Notes: a model not told the origin generated them from the letters alone. Shown: positions 25,874-35,165, numbered from the stretch's first letter. The stretch is 45,392 nt of DNA from Streptomyces albireticuli (GCF_021228125.1 NZ_JAJQQS010000029.1:1-45392); one strand, 5' to 3'. Program-made: numbers and translations.

Positions 25874-26635
25874 GTGGAGGCCGAGGAACGAAGGCGCCGC
25901 ATCGTGGAGACGGCCCGCCGGGCCGGAGAGGTGAACGTGGCCAAGCTCGCCGCGGATATGGGAGTGGCGAAGGAGACCGTACGGCGGGACCTGCGGGTCC
26001 TGGAGGACCACGGCCTGGTGCGGCGTACGCACGGTGGCGCGTACCCGGTGGAGAGCGCGGGTTACGAGTCCACCCTCGCGTTCCGCACCACGATGCACGT
26101 GGCGGAGAAGGCACGGATCGCGGCGTGCGCGGCGGCGCTGCTCAGCGACGCCGAGACCGTGTTCATCGACGAGGGGTACACACCTCAGCTGATCGCGGCC
26201 GCGCTCCCCCGTGAGCGACCGCTCACCGTCGTGACGGCCTCCCTGGCCACCGCCGCGCTGCTGGCCGCCCGCGACAACGTCACGGTGATGCTCCTGGGCG
26301 GCCGGGTGCGTGGCGCGACCATGGCGACGGTCGACCACTGGGCGGCCCGCATGCTGGCGGGGCTGGTGATCGATCTGGCGTACATCGGTGCCAATGGCAT
26401 CTCCCGCGAGTACGGGCTGACGACGCCCGATCCGGCGGTGGGCGAGGTCAAGCGTCAGGCGGTGCGGGTGTCGCGGCGACGGGTGTTCTCCGGGGTGTAC
26501 ACGAAGTTCGGGGCGGTGAGCTTCTGCCGCTTCGCAGAGCCGACCGCGTTCGAGACGATCGTCACGGACACACGGCTGACGCAGAGCGAGGCGCACCGCT
26601 ACTCGCTCCTGGGGCCGCAGGTTCTGCGCGTGTGA
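25874..26635 (+). CDS. DeoR/GlpR-family transcriptional regulator
   Basis: 253 residues. The N-terminal DeoR HTH is clear: ERRRRIVETARRAGEVNVAKLAADMGVAKETVRRDLRVLEDHGLVRRTHGGA. The C-terminal DeoRC sugar-phosphate sensor domain follows (EKARIAACAAALLSDAETVFIDEGYT, LTVVTASLATAALLAARDNVTVMLLGG, LAYIGANGISREYGLTTPDPAVGEVKRQAV). Family members sense phosphorylated sugars and usually repress adjacent uptake and kinase genes, but none are next to it here. GTG at 25874 gives a family-like N-terminus; the ribosome binding site is weak. The inducer cannot be deduced. Confidence 0.93.
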   Translation: MEAEERRRRIVETARRAGEVNVAKLAADMGVAKETVRRDLRVLEDHGLVRRTHGGAYPVESAGYESTLAFRTTMHVAEKARIAACAAALLSDAETVFIDEGYTPQLIAAALPRERPLTVVTASLATAALLAARDNVTVMLLGGRVRGATMATVDHWAARMLAGLVIDLAYIGANGISREYGLTTPDPAVGEVKRQAVRVSRRRVFSGVYTKFGAVSFCRFAEPTAFETIVTDTRLTQSEAHRYSLLGPQVLRV

Positions 26636-26684
26636 CGTCGCCGCCCGCCGGCGGAGACCGATAGGCCGACCCCGGCCCGGAGGA

Positions 26685-27899
26685 CTACCGGCCGGCCGCG
26701 TCGAACAGCAGCTTCGCGGCCACCGACGCCCCGTCGGCGCGTACCGCTCCGGCCACGGCCTTCGCCCGTGCGCGGGTCTCGGGGGTCAGAGCCGTCCGGA
26801 GGGCGGCCGACAGGGACTCGGAGGTCGGAGTCGGGCCGTCATGTGCCGCACCGATGCCGAGATCGGCCACCCGGGCGGCCCAGTACGGCTGGTCCGTCGC
26901 CTGTGGCACCACGACCTGAGGTGTGCCCGCCCGGGTGGCCGTCGTCGTGGTGCCCGCGCCGCCGTGGTGCACGACGGCCGCCACTTTCCCGAAGAGGGCC
27001 TGGTGGTTGGCCTCGCCGACGGCGAAGCAGTCGGCGTGCCCGTCGATCAGGGTCAGGTCGGCCCAGCCGCGCCCGACGAGGGCGCGGCGGCCCTGCGCGC
27101 GGATCGCTTCGATCGCCACCCTGGCGGCGTCCTCCGACGTCCCCATGGGCATGCTGCCGAAGCCCACGTACACCGGCGGCTCTCCGGCTTCCAGGAACTC
27201 CACCAGCTCGGCGGGGAGCGGGCGTTCGTCCGGCAGGGTCCACGCGCCGGTCTGTACGACGTCGAGCTCCGGCGTCTCCCGCCACGGGTCCAGGGCCGGG
27301 TCCGTGGCCAGCCAGGGCCGGTCGCCGATGACGTAGGCGCGGACGTCGTCCACCGGGGGCAGGCCGGCCGACGCCCGGTTGGTGTTGAGCGCCTCGCCGA
27401 AGAGCGCGTTGTTGCTCCGGGCGTCCAGGTCCCACAGCACCCGGTTGTCGGTCACCTCCGGCGGGAACGGCCGGCCCGGGTAGGCCAGCGGCGCGCGGTG
27501 CGGCGCCGGCAGGGTGAGCTGCTGGAAGGTCACGGACACGGAGCGGACGCCCAGTTTCTCGGCCACCGACAGCGCGCCGGCCGCGGCCGGCATCATGCCG
27601 GTCGCCACCAGCACGTCACATCCTTCGGCCGCGGCGGTGACCGTGTCGAACTGCTCGGCGATCAGCTCGGCCGCGCGCCGGGGCAGTGACGAGGGCGCCG
27701 CCCCGGCCTTCGTCAGCGCCCGCGCCGACGGGCCGACCGGTACCAGCGGCACACGCGCACCGGCCAGCCGCCGCGCGAAATCCTCGTCCGGCGGGGCACA
27801 GACCCGCACCTCCGCGCCGAGTTCCCGCAGCCGCACCGCGAGTGCCACCAGTGGTTCGACGTCCCCGCGCGATCCATACGTCGACAACAGCGCACGCAT
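26685..27899 (-). CDS. GT1-family (UGT-like) glycosyltransferase
   Basis: 404 residues. It opens MRALLSTYGSRGDVEPLVALAVRL, the hallmark of the vancomycin/macrolide GtfE-like subgroup. The C-terminal nucleotide-sugar site is intact (VAAVVHHGGAGTTTTATRAGTPQVVVPQATDQPYWAARVADLGIG). Such enzymes attach sugars to natural products or inactivate macrolides. No aglycone pathway is adjacent, so a detoxification or self-standing tailoring role is as likely as a cluster role. It is divergent from the LysR gene at 28095, which may control it. Confidence 0.92.
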   Translation of the reverse strand: MRALLSTYGSRGDVEPLVALAVRLRELGAEVRVCAPPDEDFARRLAGARVPLVPVGPSARALTKAGAAPSSLPRRAAELIAEQFDTVTAAAEGCDVLVATGMMPAAAGALSVAEKLGVRSVSVTFQQLTLPAPHRAPLAYPGRPFPPEVTDNRVLWDLDARSNNALFGEALNTNRASAGLPPVDDVRAYVIGDRPWLATDPALDPWRETPELDVVQTGAWTLPDERPLPAELVEFLEAGEPPVYVGFGSMPMGTSEDAARVAIEAIRAQGRRALVGRGWADLTLIDGHADCFAVGEANHQALFGKVAAVVHHGGAGTTTTATRAGTPQVVVPQATDQPYWAARVADLGIGAAHDGPTPTSESLSAALRTALTPETRARAKAVAGAVRADGASVAAKLLFDAAGR

Positions 27900-27961
27900 T
27901 TCGTGACCCCATTTCCATGGTTTCCGGCTTCGGTGGGCGATTCTGCGGCACGGCAGGGGCC

Positions 27962-27990
27962 TTGCCGCAAGCCCCTTGGTGCGCTATATC
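27962..27990 (+). promoter_or_regulatory. Sigma-70-type promoter upstream of LysR gene
   Basis: TTGCCG (27962-27967), a 17-bp spacer and TATATC (27985-27990) make a good housekeeping promoter in the 195-bp divergent gap between the glycosyltransferase and LysR genes. Transcription would start about 100 bases before the LysR ATG. Confidence 0.55.
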
Positions 27991-28094
27991 TTGAAAATGG
28001 AAAGGAGTGGGTAGTCCTCCTTGCTTTCACGCCGCCACCGATCGCCGGTCTCCGCGGAACCGCACCGATCGAAAGATCCGGCGAGACTACCGTC

Positions 28095-28982
28095 ATGGAT
28101 CTTCTCTCCCTGCGATATTTCCAGGCCGTGGCCCGTCATCAGCACATCAGCCGGGCCGCGGAGGAACTCCGGGTCGCTCAGCCGTCGGTGAGCCGGACCA
28201 TCATCCGGCTGGAGTCAGAACTGGGTATTCCGCTGTTCGACCGCCAGGGTCGGCGCATACGGCTCAACGAGCACGGCGCGGCCTTCCTGCGCCGGGTCGA
28301 GCGGGCGCTGGCCGAGCTCGACGACGCCCGTCGGGAGATGGCCGACGCCGCCGGTGACGGCCCGGGGCGGGTGGCCGTAGCGGCGGAGACGCTGCTCCAG
28401 CTGGCCGGGGTGCTGCCCGCGTTCCGGGAGCGCCGTCCCGGGGTGGAGGTGCGCCTGTTCCAGGCTCCCCTGGAGTCGATGCGGCGTCATCTGCGGTCCG
28501 CCGAAGTGGACTTCGCACTGGCCTCCCAGCCGTTGGCCGGCCCCGAACTGTGTTCGGTGGAGCTGGCCCGGGAGGAGGTACTGCTGGCCGTGCCGCCCGG
28601 GCATCCGCTGGCCGGCCGGGAGCGCGTCACGGTGGCCGAGCTGGCCGGTGAGGAGTTCGTCAGCACGCGTGCCGGTCACTGGCAACGTTCGCTGCTGGAG
28701 CGCCTGTTCGCCCGCGAGGGGCTCGCGCCGAGGGTGGTCTGCGAGGGCGACGAGGCCGCCGCCACCCCCGAGCTGATAGGCGCCGGGCTGGGCATCGGCC
28801 TGATGCCGGCCGTCGCACGGCTGACCCTGGGTGAGCGCAGCCCGGTGACCTGGCTGCGGCTGGACGCCGCGGACTGTCACCGGACGCTGACCCTGGTGTG
28901 GCGCAAGGGTGCCCACCTCTCCCCCGCCGCCCTGGAATTCCGTCGGCTGGCCATGGAACGGATCATGCCCGTGGAGGCATGA
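28095..28982 (+). CDS. LysR-family transcriptional regulator
   Basis: 295 residues, full length. HTH at 1-60: MDLLSLRYFQAVARHQHISRAAEELRVAQPSVSRTIIRLESELGIPLFDRQGRRIRLNEHG. The rest is the LysR substrate-binding domain (VEVRLFQAPLESMRRHLRSAEVDFALA, LLAVPPGHPLAGRERVTVAELAGEEFV, EGDEAAATPELIGAGLGIGLMPA). The ATG at 28095 is the only start giving a normal LysR N-terminus; the longer frame from 27903 covers the promoter. The most likely targets are the divergent glycosyltransferase gene or the downstream ligase gene. Confidence 0.95.
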   Translation: MDLLSLRYFQAVARHQHISRAAEELRVAQPSVSRTIIRLESELGIPLFDRQGRRIRLNEHGAAFLRRVERALAELDDARREMADAAGDGPGRVAVAAETLLQLAGVLPAFRERRPGVEVRLFQAPLESMRRHLRSAEVDFALASQPLAGPELCSVELAREEVLLAVPPGHPLAGRERVTVAELAGEEFVSTRAGHWQRSLLERLFAREGLAPRVVCEGDEAAATPELIGAGLGIGLMPAVARLTLGERSPVTWLRLDAADCHRTLTLVWRKGAHLSPAALEFRRLAMERIMPVEA

Positions 28983-29069
28983 GCACATGGCGGAACAGGT
29001 CGTGGAAGGCATGAGCGGGCTTCACTACCGTCGGAGGGGCCCACCGGCTTCCGACGAAGGAGAACAGCG

Positions 29070-30614
29070 ATGAGCCAGCAAGGCGCCACCGAGGACGGCG
29101 GTTTCAGCGGCTACGTGGAGGCCGTCCTCGCCGTGCTGTCCGCCGAGCCGCGGCGTGCGGTCGTCACCACCGCCGAGGGGCTGGTGATCAGCGGTGAGGA
29201 GCTCCGGGACCGGATCTACCGGCTCGCCGGTGAGCTGGCCGAGCGAGGGGTGACCCGCGGCACCACCGTCACCCTGCTCACCGGCAACACCGCCGAAGCC
29301 CTCGTCGCCCGCTACGCCGCCAACCTGGCCGGGGCCCGGGTGGTCAGCCTCTACGACGGCACGAGCCCGTCGACCATGAAGCTCATCATGGAGAGCGTGG
29401 ACTGCTCCCTCCTCCTGGTGGACGACCGGCGGCACACCACCGCCGAGGAGTTGCTGCGGCTCGCCGACGTTCCCCCGGCGCTCTCGCTCGGACCGAGCGG
29501 CTTCGCCGATGACGTGCTGGCGGCGGCCGCGCGGCGCCCGGCGCGGCCGATGGGCGGCCTGGTGGGTCCCGACGACGACTGGTGCGTCCGGCACACCGGC
29601 GGGACCACCGGGATCCCCAAGGGCATCCGGATGACCCATGGCGCGTACCGGCGGGGCCTGGAGCACCGGCTCACCGACGCCGGCGAGCCGCCCCGCTACC
29701 TGGCCTGCACCTCCCTCGCCCACCTGGCCGGGATCTTCACCGACATGACGCTCTACCAGGGTGGCTCGGTGGTCCTGCTGCACGGCTTCGAGCCCGGCGA
29801 CGTGCTGGCCGCGATCGAGCGCGAGCGCGTCACCCACACCTGGCTGCTGCCCCCGCTGCTCTACCAGTTGCTGGACCACCCGGACCTGCCCGGCACCGAT
29901 CTGTCCAGCCTGGGCCGGGTCACCTACGGCGGCACCGCGGCGTCACCGGCCAGGCTGCGGCAGGCGGTCAAGGCCCTGGGCCCCGTGCTCTACGGCTGGT
30001 ACGGGCAGGCCGAGGCGCAGTCCATCACCGAGGCGGGCCCCGGGGAGCAGGAGCTGACCGGTGTCGGCGGGCACCTGACGGTCGGCCGGGCCCTGCCCGG
30101 TGTGGAGATCGCGATCCGGGACGCCGACGGCACCACCCTGCCGGCCGGGGAGCGGGGCGAGGTGCAGGTGCGCTCGCCCTACATGATGCAGGGCTACTGG
30201 AAGCGGCCGGAGCTGACCGCCGAGGTGCTGCGGGACGGCTGGGTGCACACCGGTGACGTCGGCTACCTCGACGAGGACGGCTACCTCTACATCGTGGACC
30301 GGATCAAGGAGATGATCGTGGTCGTCGGGGGCCACGTCTACCCGGCCGAGCTGGAAGACCTGCTGCTGAGCCATCCCGCGGTAGCCCAGTGCGTGGTCTT
30401 CGGCAGCCGGGACCAGGAGTCGGTGGAGCATGTCCACGCGGCCGTGGTTCCGGCACCCGGACAGCAGCCCTCGCTGAAGGAGATCCGGGACTTCGTCACC
30501 GCCCGCAAGGGCCGCCTCTACGCTCCCGAGGCCCTGCACCTGCTGCCTGCCCTCCCCTTGACGGCGGCGGGCAAGCCGGACAGGCGACTGCTTCGCTCCC
30601 GGCTGACCGTCTGA
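29070..30614 (+). CDS. ANL-superfamily acyl-CoA/acyl-AMP ligase
   Basis: 514 residues. The AMP-binding P-loop HTGGTTGIPKG is at 175-185. A5-type YGWYGQAE replaces the usual YGxTE, and A8 (DGWVHTGDVGYLDEDGYLYIVDRIKEMIVVVGGHVYPAELEDLL) and A10 (PLTAAGKPDRRLL, with the catalytic Lys) are intact. It therefore probably activates a carboxylic acid as adenylate and transfers it to CoA. The substrate is not predictable from reading. GAAGGAGAA precedes the ATG. It follows the LysR gene on the same strand, 87 bp away. Confidence 0.92.
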   Translation: MSQQGATEDGGFSGYVEAVLAVLSAEPRRAVVTTAEGLVISGEELRDRIYRLAGELAERGVTRGTTVTLLTGNTAEALVARYAANLAGARVVSLYDGTSPSTMKLIMESVDCSLLLVDDRRHTTAEELLRLADVPPALSLGPSGFADDVLAAAARRPARPMGGLVGPDDDWCVRHTGGTTGIPKGIRMTHGAYRRGLEHRLTDAGEPPRYLACTSLAHLAGIFTDMTLYQGGSVVLLHGFEPGDVLAAIERERVTHTWLLPPLLYQLLDHPDLPGTDLSSLGRVTYGGTAASPARLRQAVKALGPVLYGWYGQAEAQSITEAGPGEQELTGVGGHLTVGRALPGVEIAIRDADGTTLPAGERGEVQVRSPYMMQGYWKRPELTAEVLRDGWVHTGDVGYLDEDGYLYIVDRIKEMIVVVGGHVYPAELEDLLLSHPAVAQCVVFGSRDQESVEHVHAAVVPAPGQQPSLKEIRDFVTARKGRLYAPEALHLLPALPLTAAGKPDRRLLRSRLTV

Positions 30615-30658
30615 GGTGCAGCGTCGTCCCGTCGTCCCCGTGGCTCTCTCCACAAGCT

Positions 30659-31324
30659 CTACGGGTCGCGATCGCCCGGCCCGCTCAGGTTGAGTTCGTA
30701 CGCCAGCAGTGCCGCCTGCGTGCGGTTGTCGACGTCGAGCTTGGTGAGGGCGCGGGAGACGTACGTCTTGACGGTGGACGGGCTCATGTACAGCTTTTCG
30801 GCGATCTCGGCGTTGCTCATGCCCTCGCCGAGGCAGGCGAAGACCTCCCGTTCGCGGGTGCTGAGCCTGGCGACCAGGGCGCGGGTCTCGGTCGCGCGCC
30901 GGGGCACGGACGTCCCGCGGGCGAGGAGTTGCCGGGTGACGGTGGGGGACAGCACCGTGCCGCCCGCGGCGACCGTGCACACCGCGTGGATGAGCTGTTC
31001 CGGGTTGAGCTGTTTCAGCAGGAAGCCCGAGGCCCCCGCGTGCAGCGCGGCGGTGATGTTCTCGTCCATGCCGAACGTGGTCAGGACGAGCACCTTGGGC
31101 GGATCGGGCCGCTGGAGGAGCCGGCGCGTGGCGGCCAGGCCGTCGCAGCCCGGCATCTCGATGTCCATCAGGACCACGTCGGGCCGGCACCGGCGGACCT
31201 GGTCGACGGCCTCGACGCCGTCCCGGGCCTCCGCCGTGACCGTGATCTGCGGGGACGCCTCCACGATGGCGCGGATGCCGGCGCGGACCAGGGTGTCGTC
31301 GTCGGCTATCAGGACGCGGATCAC
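30659..31324 (-). CDS. NarL/FixJ-type response regulator
   Basis: 221 residues. Receiver: VIRVLIADDDTLVRAGIRAIVEASPQI with the acidic pair, phospho-acceptor Asp in PDVVLMDIEMPGCDG, KVLVLTTFG and the conserved Lys in GFLLKQ. LuxR HTH: LSTREREVFACLGEGMSNAEIAEKLYMSPSTVKTYVSRALTKLDVDNRTQAALLAY. GTG at 31324 overlaps the kinase stop (GTGA), so the two are co-translated. All receiver residues are intact, in contrast to the CIS-linked regulator at 22965. Confidence 0.95.
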   Translation of the reverse strand: MIRVLIADDDTLVRAGIRAIVEASPQITVTAEARDGVEAVDQVRRCRPDVVLMDIEMPGCDGLAATRRLLQRPDPPKVLVLTTFGMDENITAALHAGASGFLLKQLNPEQLIHAVCTVAAGGTVLSPTVTRQLLARGTSVPRRATETRALVARLSTREREVFACLGEGMSNAEIAEKLYMSPSTVKTYVSRALTKLDVDNRTQAALLAYELNLSGPGDRDP

Positions 31325-32499
31325 ACGATCTCCTCGGCGGGGGACGCGGGGCGGGTGGTGTCGTCGCCGTGCAGCGGCAGCCGGGCTCGCAGGACGAATC
31401 CCCCGCCGGGCGCGGGGGCCGCCGTCAGGGTGCCGCCCGAGGCCCGGACCTCCTCGCGGAGCCAGGCCAGGCCGTGGCCGGTGCCCGGCAGCGGGTCGCC
31501 GTCCGGCGGGGGCGTCTCGTTGGCCACGGTGACGACCAGTGCGGTGCCGGTCTGGTGGATCCGGATGTCGACGGCGGCGCCGCCGGCGTGGCGCGCGGCG
31601 TTGCTGAGCCCTTCGGTGACGACCTTGTGGGCGAGGTCCTGGGCGGCCGGGCCGGGAGGGACCGGGGCGATGTGGATGTCGACGGTGATCGGGTGGCCGC
31701 CGTCGCGGTAGCGGCCGATCACGGGGGCGAGGTCCGCCAGGGTGTGCCGGCGTCCGGCCGGAGGTACGTCGCCGGGGTCGGGCGCCTTCGCGAGCGTGAC
31801 GATCTCGCGCAGGGCGTGGACGGCGTCGCGCCCCGCGTCGGAGATGACCCGGCACCCGTCCTTGACGGGTGCCGAGGCGTCCGCGCGGACCTCGATGGCG
31901 CCGGCCTGGAGCACCATGAGCGTGATCTGGCGCCCGACCCCGTCGTGGATGTCCCGTACGAGCCGTTCGCGCTGGCGCAGGGCGGCTTCGCGGAGCCGGC
32001 CCTCCTGGAGGAGGGCTTCCCTGGCCTGCCGTTCGGCGGTGAGCTCCGCCATCTTCCTGTTCGCCTTGGCCAGGCAGCCCATGAGCACCGGTACGAGCAC
32101 GATGACTGCGGCGCCGGAGAACGTGGCCTCCGGGTGCGGGGCGTGCGCGATGAGCGCCTCCGGCGTCGCGAGCGCGAAGACCAGGGAGACGAGCACCAGG
32201 GTGGCGGCCAGTACGGAGTGGCCCTTGCGGACCGCGGTGTAGCAGGCCACCGTGGTGCTCAGCAGATGGCCGGTGATCATCACTCCGGCGGCGGAGAGCA
32301 CGCTGTAGGGCAGGAGGAGGCGTTCGCGCCACACCGTGGTCACCGCGATGGCGAGGGACACCAGCAGGCCCGCGGTCCGGCTCGGGACGAGCCCGGCGTC
32401 CGGGACGACCAGCGCGATGTCGACGAGCGGGATGCCGTAGGCCACGGCCAGGACGGTGTTCTTCCACCGGCTGTCGCACAGCGCGGTGTACCACTCCAT
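31321..32499 (-). CDS. HisKA_3-type sensor histidine kinase
   Basis: 392 residues. The N-terminal half has about five hydrophobic segments, with no large extracellular domain, as in intramembrane-sensing NarX/DesK-type kinases of actinomycetes. The dimerisation motif is RERLVRDIHDGVGRQITLMVLQAGAIEV, with the phospho-acceptor His in IHD. The ATPase domain has the N-box TEGLSNAARHAGGAAVDI and the G-box GTGHGLAWLREEVRASGGTL. Start ATG at 32499. Partner is the overlapping response regulator. The signal is unknown. Confidence 0.93.
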   Translation of the reverse strand: MEWYTALCDSRWKNTVLAVAYGIPLVDIALVVPDAGLVPSRTAGLLVSLAIAVTTVWRERLLLPYSVLSAAGVMITGHLLSTTVACYTAVRKGHSVLAATLVLVSLVFALATPEALIAHAPHPEATFSGAAVIVLVPVLMGCLAKANRKMAELTAERQAREALLQEGRLREAALRQRERLVRDIHDGVGRQITLMVLQAGAIEVRADASAPVKDGCRVISDAGRDAVHALREIVTLAKAPDPGDVPPAGRRHTLADLAPVIGRYRDGGHPITVDIHIAPVPPGPAAQDLAHKVVTEGLSNAARHAGGAAVDIRIHQTGTALVVTVANETPPPDGDPLPGTGHGLAWLREEVRASGGTLTAAPAPGGGFVLRARLPLHGDDTTRPASPAEEIV

Positions 32500-32528
32500 G
32501 TCCGTGCACCCCTCAGATGATCACACTA

Positions 32529-32574
32529 TGTCCGGATGGGTGGTGAAGTCTATCCTCCGGCCACCCTCCGGACA
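32529..32574 (-). terminator. Hairpin between secreted-protein gene and kinase gene
   Basis: TGTCCGGATGGGTGG (32529-32543) pairs with CCACCCTCCGGACA (32561-32574) with one bulged base. It lies 31 bases past the stop of the secreted-protein gene on the minus strand and before the kinase start. Confidence 0.55.
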
Positions 32575-32604
32575 GTGCCGCCGGCCTGCCGGGCGCTGCC
32601 CCGC

Positions 32605-34608
32605 TCAGGGCTTCCGCTGGTCCCGTACGAGCTCCTGGAAGATCCGCTCCCGGTCGCGCTCCGGGTCGCGGAAGACCTCCTTCGCCGGGAAGTACTTCTG
32701 CTGCATCTTCCGCAGTTCTTCCCCGGACAAGGTGGTTCCGGGCGCCCGGGACAGGGCCTCGCGCACCTCGGCGAGCTTGCCGTCCGTCATGCTCTTCCAG
32801 CGCGCCTGGCGGCGGTTGAGCTCCCGCTGGTCCCACACCCTGGCTCCGCCGGCGCGGAACTCGTCGTCGGAGATCTTGCCGATCAGCTTGTCCAGATACG
32901 GCTTCGCGCTCTTGTCGACGAAGTGGCCGTTGAAGGTGTCGAAGCCGCTCTTGCCGTCCTTGCCCGGCTTGAGCACCGAGGCGAAGGCCCCGGTGGCGAC
33001 CTTGACGATCTCCTGGGCGTAGAGCTCGGTGCGGGCGTCCTGCTGTTCCCACATCTTCGCGTCGATCTTCTTCTTCAGCGCGGACTCGTGTGTGCTGATA
33101 CGCCGCTTCTCCTCGTCGGATCCGGCGCGGGCCCGGGACTGCTCGGCGATTCGGGCGACGGCCGCCTTCTTGGCCTTGGCCCACTTGCCGAGGGTGACCA
33201 CGTCGGACGTCAGTACACGGTTGAACTTCTCGTTGAGCTGGGGGAAGAGCTCCTGGAGGGCCTGGCCCTCGAGGCGGTCGCGCCACTGCGTGTCACGGTG
33301 TGCCACCAGGTCCTTGACGGCGTCGTCCCACTGGCCGCGGTCGTGGGCGAGCTGCTTCTGCTCCGCGATCCACCCGGCGACCTCGCCGTACACGAGCTGC
33401 GCCAGCTGCTCGGCCAGCAGGGCGGGCTCGAGGAGCGGTGTGAGCTCCGGCTGGGCGACCATGGCGACCTGAAGGCCCTCGGCGACCGAGTCGAAGGCGA
33501 GGTTGCCGTAGTCCCCGGCCTTGACGTCCTCGGCGACGGCGTAGCCGGTGGCGGCGATCCCCGCGTACGGCAGGATCTTGACGCCGAGCTCGCCGGCCCG
33601 GCCGACCTGGCGGCCGACCTTGGCGAGCAGGCCGGTGTCGGTGGTGAGCCCGTGCACGGCTTTCAGGTCTCGGCCCAGGGCTTCGGTGACCTGGGTGGAG
33701 AACGACTCGAAGTCCTTCGCGCCGAGCTCGGCGGCCGCGGCGTCGTTGAGGACCTTGTTGGTCTCGCGCAGCGGTGACATCAACGCCTTGGGGTTCTTCT
33801 CGAACTCCTCCAGAGAGGTGACGTACTCGACGTCGGCGCCCTGGGCACGCAGGCGCTCCTGGTGGGTACGGGCGACCTTGGCGTCGTCGGCGGCCACGGC
33901 GCACGCGTCCGCCGACCGCTTCGCCCTGCCCGACGCGGCGCCGGTGCCGCACACGCCGTTGCCGTCGGGCCAGCCCTTTCCGGCGAGCCACTGGCTCATG
34001 CCGGGGTGGGAGGGGTCGTCGACCCCCACGATGAACAGGTACTTCCGGGGAATGTCCCCCTTGTACGCCCAGGCGCCGTTGGTCGACGCGCCGCCGAGCG
34101 GGCCGCCGCCGTGGTCCCCCTTGAGGGTGCCGCTGAGGAAGTTGCCGTCCTTCTTCAGCGCGTCCCACCGGATCTTGACCCGGACGGCGTCGCCGTTGCC
34201 CTCGATGGCGTTGCCGCCCTCGATGCCCTTCTTCGTGGAGTCCCACATGAAGACGTGCTCGTGGTGCCCGTGCTTCGCGTACCCGGAGCCCATCTTCCGC
34301 AGTTCGGCCTCCACGTCCTTCCCTTCGGTGAGCCAGCGGCTCTTCGAGGTCTGGAGGCCGTTCTTGTTCAGGGACGCGCGCAGTTCGTCGGGGTTCGCTT
34401 CTCCCCGGGGTCGTTTGTCGACCACGATATGGGTGTATTCATCGGCGTGCGTCTGCGGTGCGGCGGCCGCACTGCCCGGCTTTTCGGGCGGGGCGGCCAG
34501 AGCGGTGGATTCACCGGTGACGGCGAACACCACGGCCGCTGCCATGACGGTCGTGATGACGCGGGGTATGACGCCGGGTATGACGCGCTGCCGTCCTGCA
34601 TTTCTCAT
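32605..34608 (-). CDS. Large secreted protein with ADP-ribosyltransferase-toxin-like N-terminal domain
   Basis: 667 residues. Signal peptide: basic N-terminus, hydrophobic core at about 17-32, likely cut after ALA (36-38). Residues about 55-230 resemble cholera/pertussis-type ADP-ribosyltransferases. There is a V-D-K-R66-P motif after the first strand (the DxR arginine), then ELRASLNKNGLQT, an HVFMWDSTKKG segment in the place of the STS motif, beta-rich VRVKIRWDAL, and AYKGDIPRKYLFIVGV like the conserved GxIP-x3-I. I cannot find the usual catalytic Glu before GDIP, so activity is doubtful. The remaining 430 residues are helical and charged, with no family I recognise. ATG 34608 is chosen for the AGAGG upstream and the signal peptide; the longer frame is unsupported. 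Confidence 0.65.
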   Translation of the reverse strand: MRNAGRQRVIPGVIPRVITTVMAAAVVFAVTGESTALAAPPEKPGSAAAAPQTHADEYTHIVVDKRPRGEANPDELRASLNKNGLQTSKSRWLTEGKDVEAELRKMGSGYAKHGHHEHVFMWDSTKKGIEGGNAIEGNGDAVRVKIRWDALKKDGNFLSGTLKGDHGGGPLGGASTNGAWAYKGDIPRKYLFIVGVDDPSHPGMSQWLAGKGWPDGNGVCGTGAASGRAKRSADACAVAADDAKVARTHQERLRAQGADVEYVTSLEEFEKNPKALMSPLRETNKVLNDAAAAELGAKDFESFSTQVTEALGRDLKAVHGLTTDTGLLAKVGRQVGRAGELGVKILPYAGIAATGYAVAEDVKAGDYGNLAFDSVAEGLQVAMVAQPELTPLLEPALLAEQLAQLVYGEVAGWIAEQKQLAHDRGQWDDAVKDLVAHRDTQWRDRLEGQALQELFPQLNEKFNRVLTSDVVTLGKWAKAKKAAVARIAEQSRARAGSDEEKRRISTHESALKKKIDAKMWEQQDARTELYAQEIVKVATGAFASVLKPGKDGKSGFDTFNGHFVDKSAKPYLDKLIGKISDDEFRAGGARVWDQRELNRRQARWKSMTDGKLAEVREALSRAPGTTLSGEELRKMQQKYFPAKEVFRDPERDRERIFQELVRDQRKP

Positions 34609-35165
34609 TTTTTGCCTCTGCCGTAGCCGTGCGAGAATTTCGATCCGGTGTCCGGATTTTTTCAATTCCCACGGCGGTGAATCGTCACCCGAACGGCTAT
34701 TCAGCTTCCTCCCCGGTCCACACGACCCCCTCCGATGGGAGGGGGTCGGCCTCCTTCCCCGGGCGGGGTACCGAGGGCACCGCGTGACACGGTCACGGTG
34801 GTCAAGAGCATGCCGAGGGTCGGCATTGCCGCACTTCTCCGCGCGGCACGGCCGGCCTACGGGCCCCCTCCCGGAAGTGGCGCAAAAATACCGCACACAA
34901 AGCGTCTCATGTGTGAATCTTTCCCGATAATCCCCCTCAAGATCCGCTTGCAGGGTCCGCAACCCCTGAGCCCGCTTCTCGGCTGACCTGGCAATTCCCC
35001 TGGCATACGACAGACTCGCCGTAGCTATTTTCGGGACAGGAAATGCGCACGAGAACCAGGGCTAGCAGATTTCACCCCACTTAACAAGACCGCCCATATA
35101 GTTGCACCGCGCACGCGAATCGCCTTACTGTTCCAAGTCCCCGATATGGGAGAGGAGGAAGAAGC
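34609..35165. promoter_or_regulatory. Divergent intergenic region before the RiPP-like operon
   Basis: 557 bp with no supported gene, and visibly less GC-rich than its surroundings towards the right. It contains a perfect 11-bp stem, CGACCCCCTCC (34723-34733) with GGAGGGGGTCG (34738-34748) around GATG. Neither direction has a gene ending nearby, so this is more likely an RNA or protein-binding element than an ordinary terminator. Promoters for both flanking genes should lie here. Confidence 0.45.
35071..35102 (+). promoter_or_regulatory. Tentative promoter of the RiPP-like operon
   Basis: TATAGT (35097-35102) is a good -10; TTCACC (35071-35076) is a weak -35 at a long 20-bp spacing. Transcription would begin about 55-60 bases before the precursor ATG. 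Confidence 0.3.

Noticed and set aside
29070..30614. NRPS adenylation domain
   Set aside because: It is a stand-alone ligase with no carrier or condensation domain nearby, and its motifs fit an acyl-CoA ligase better.
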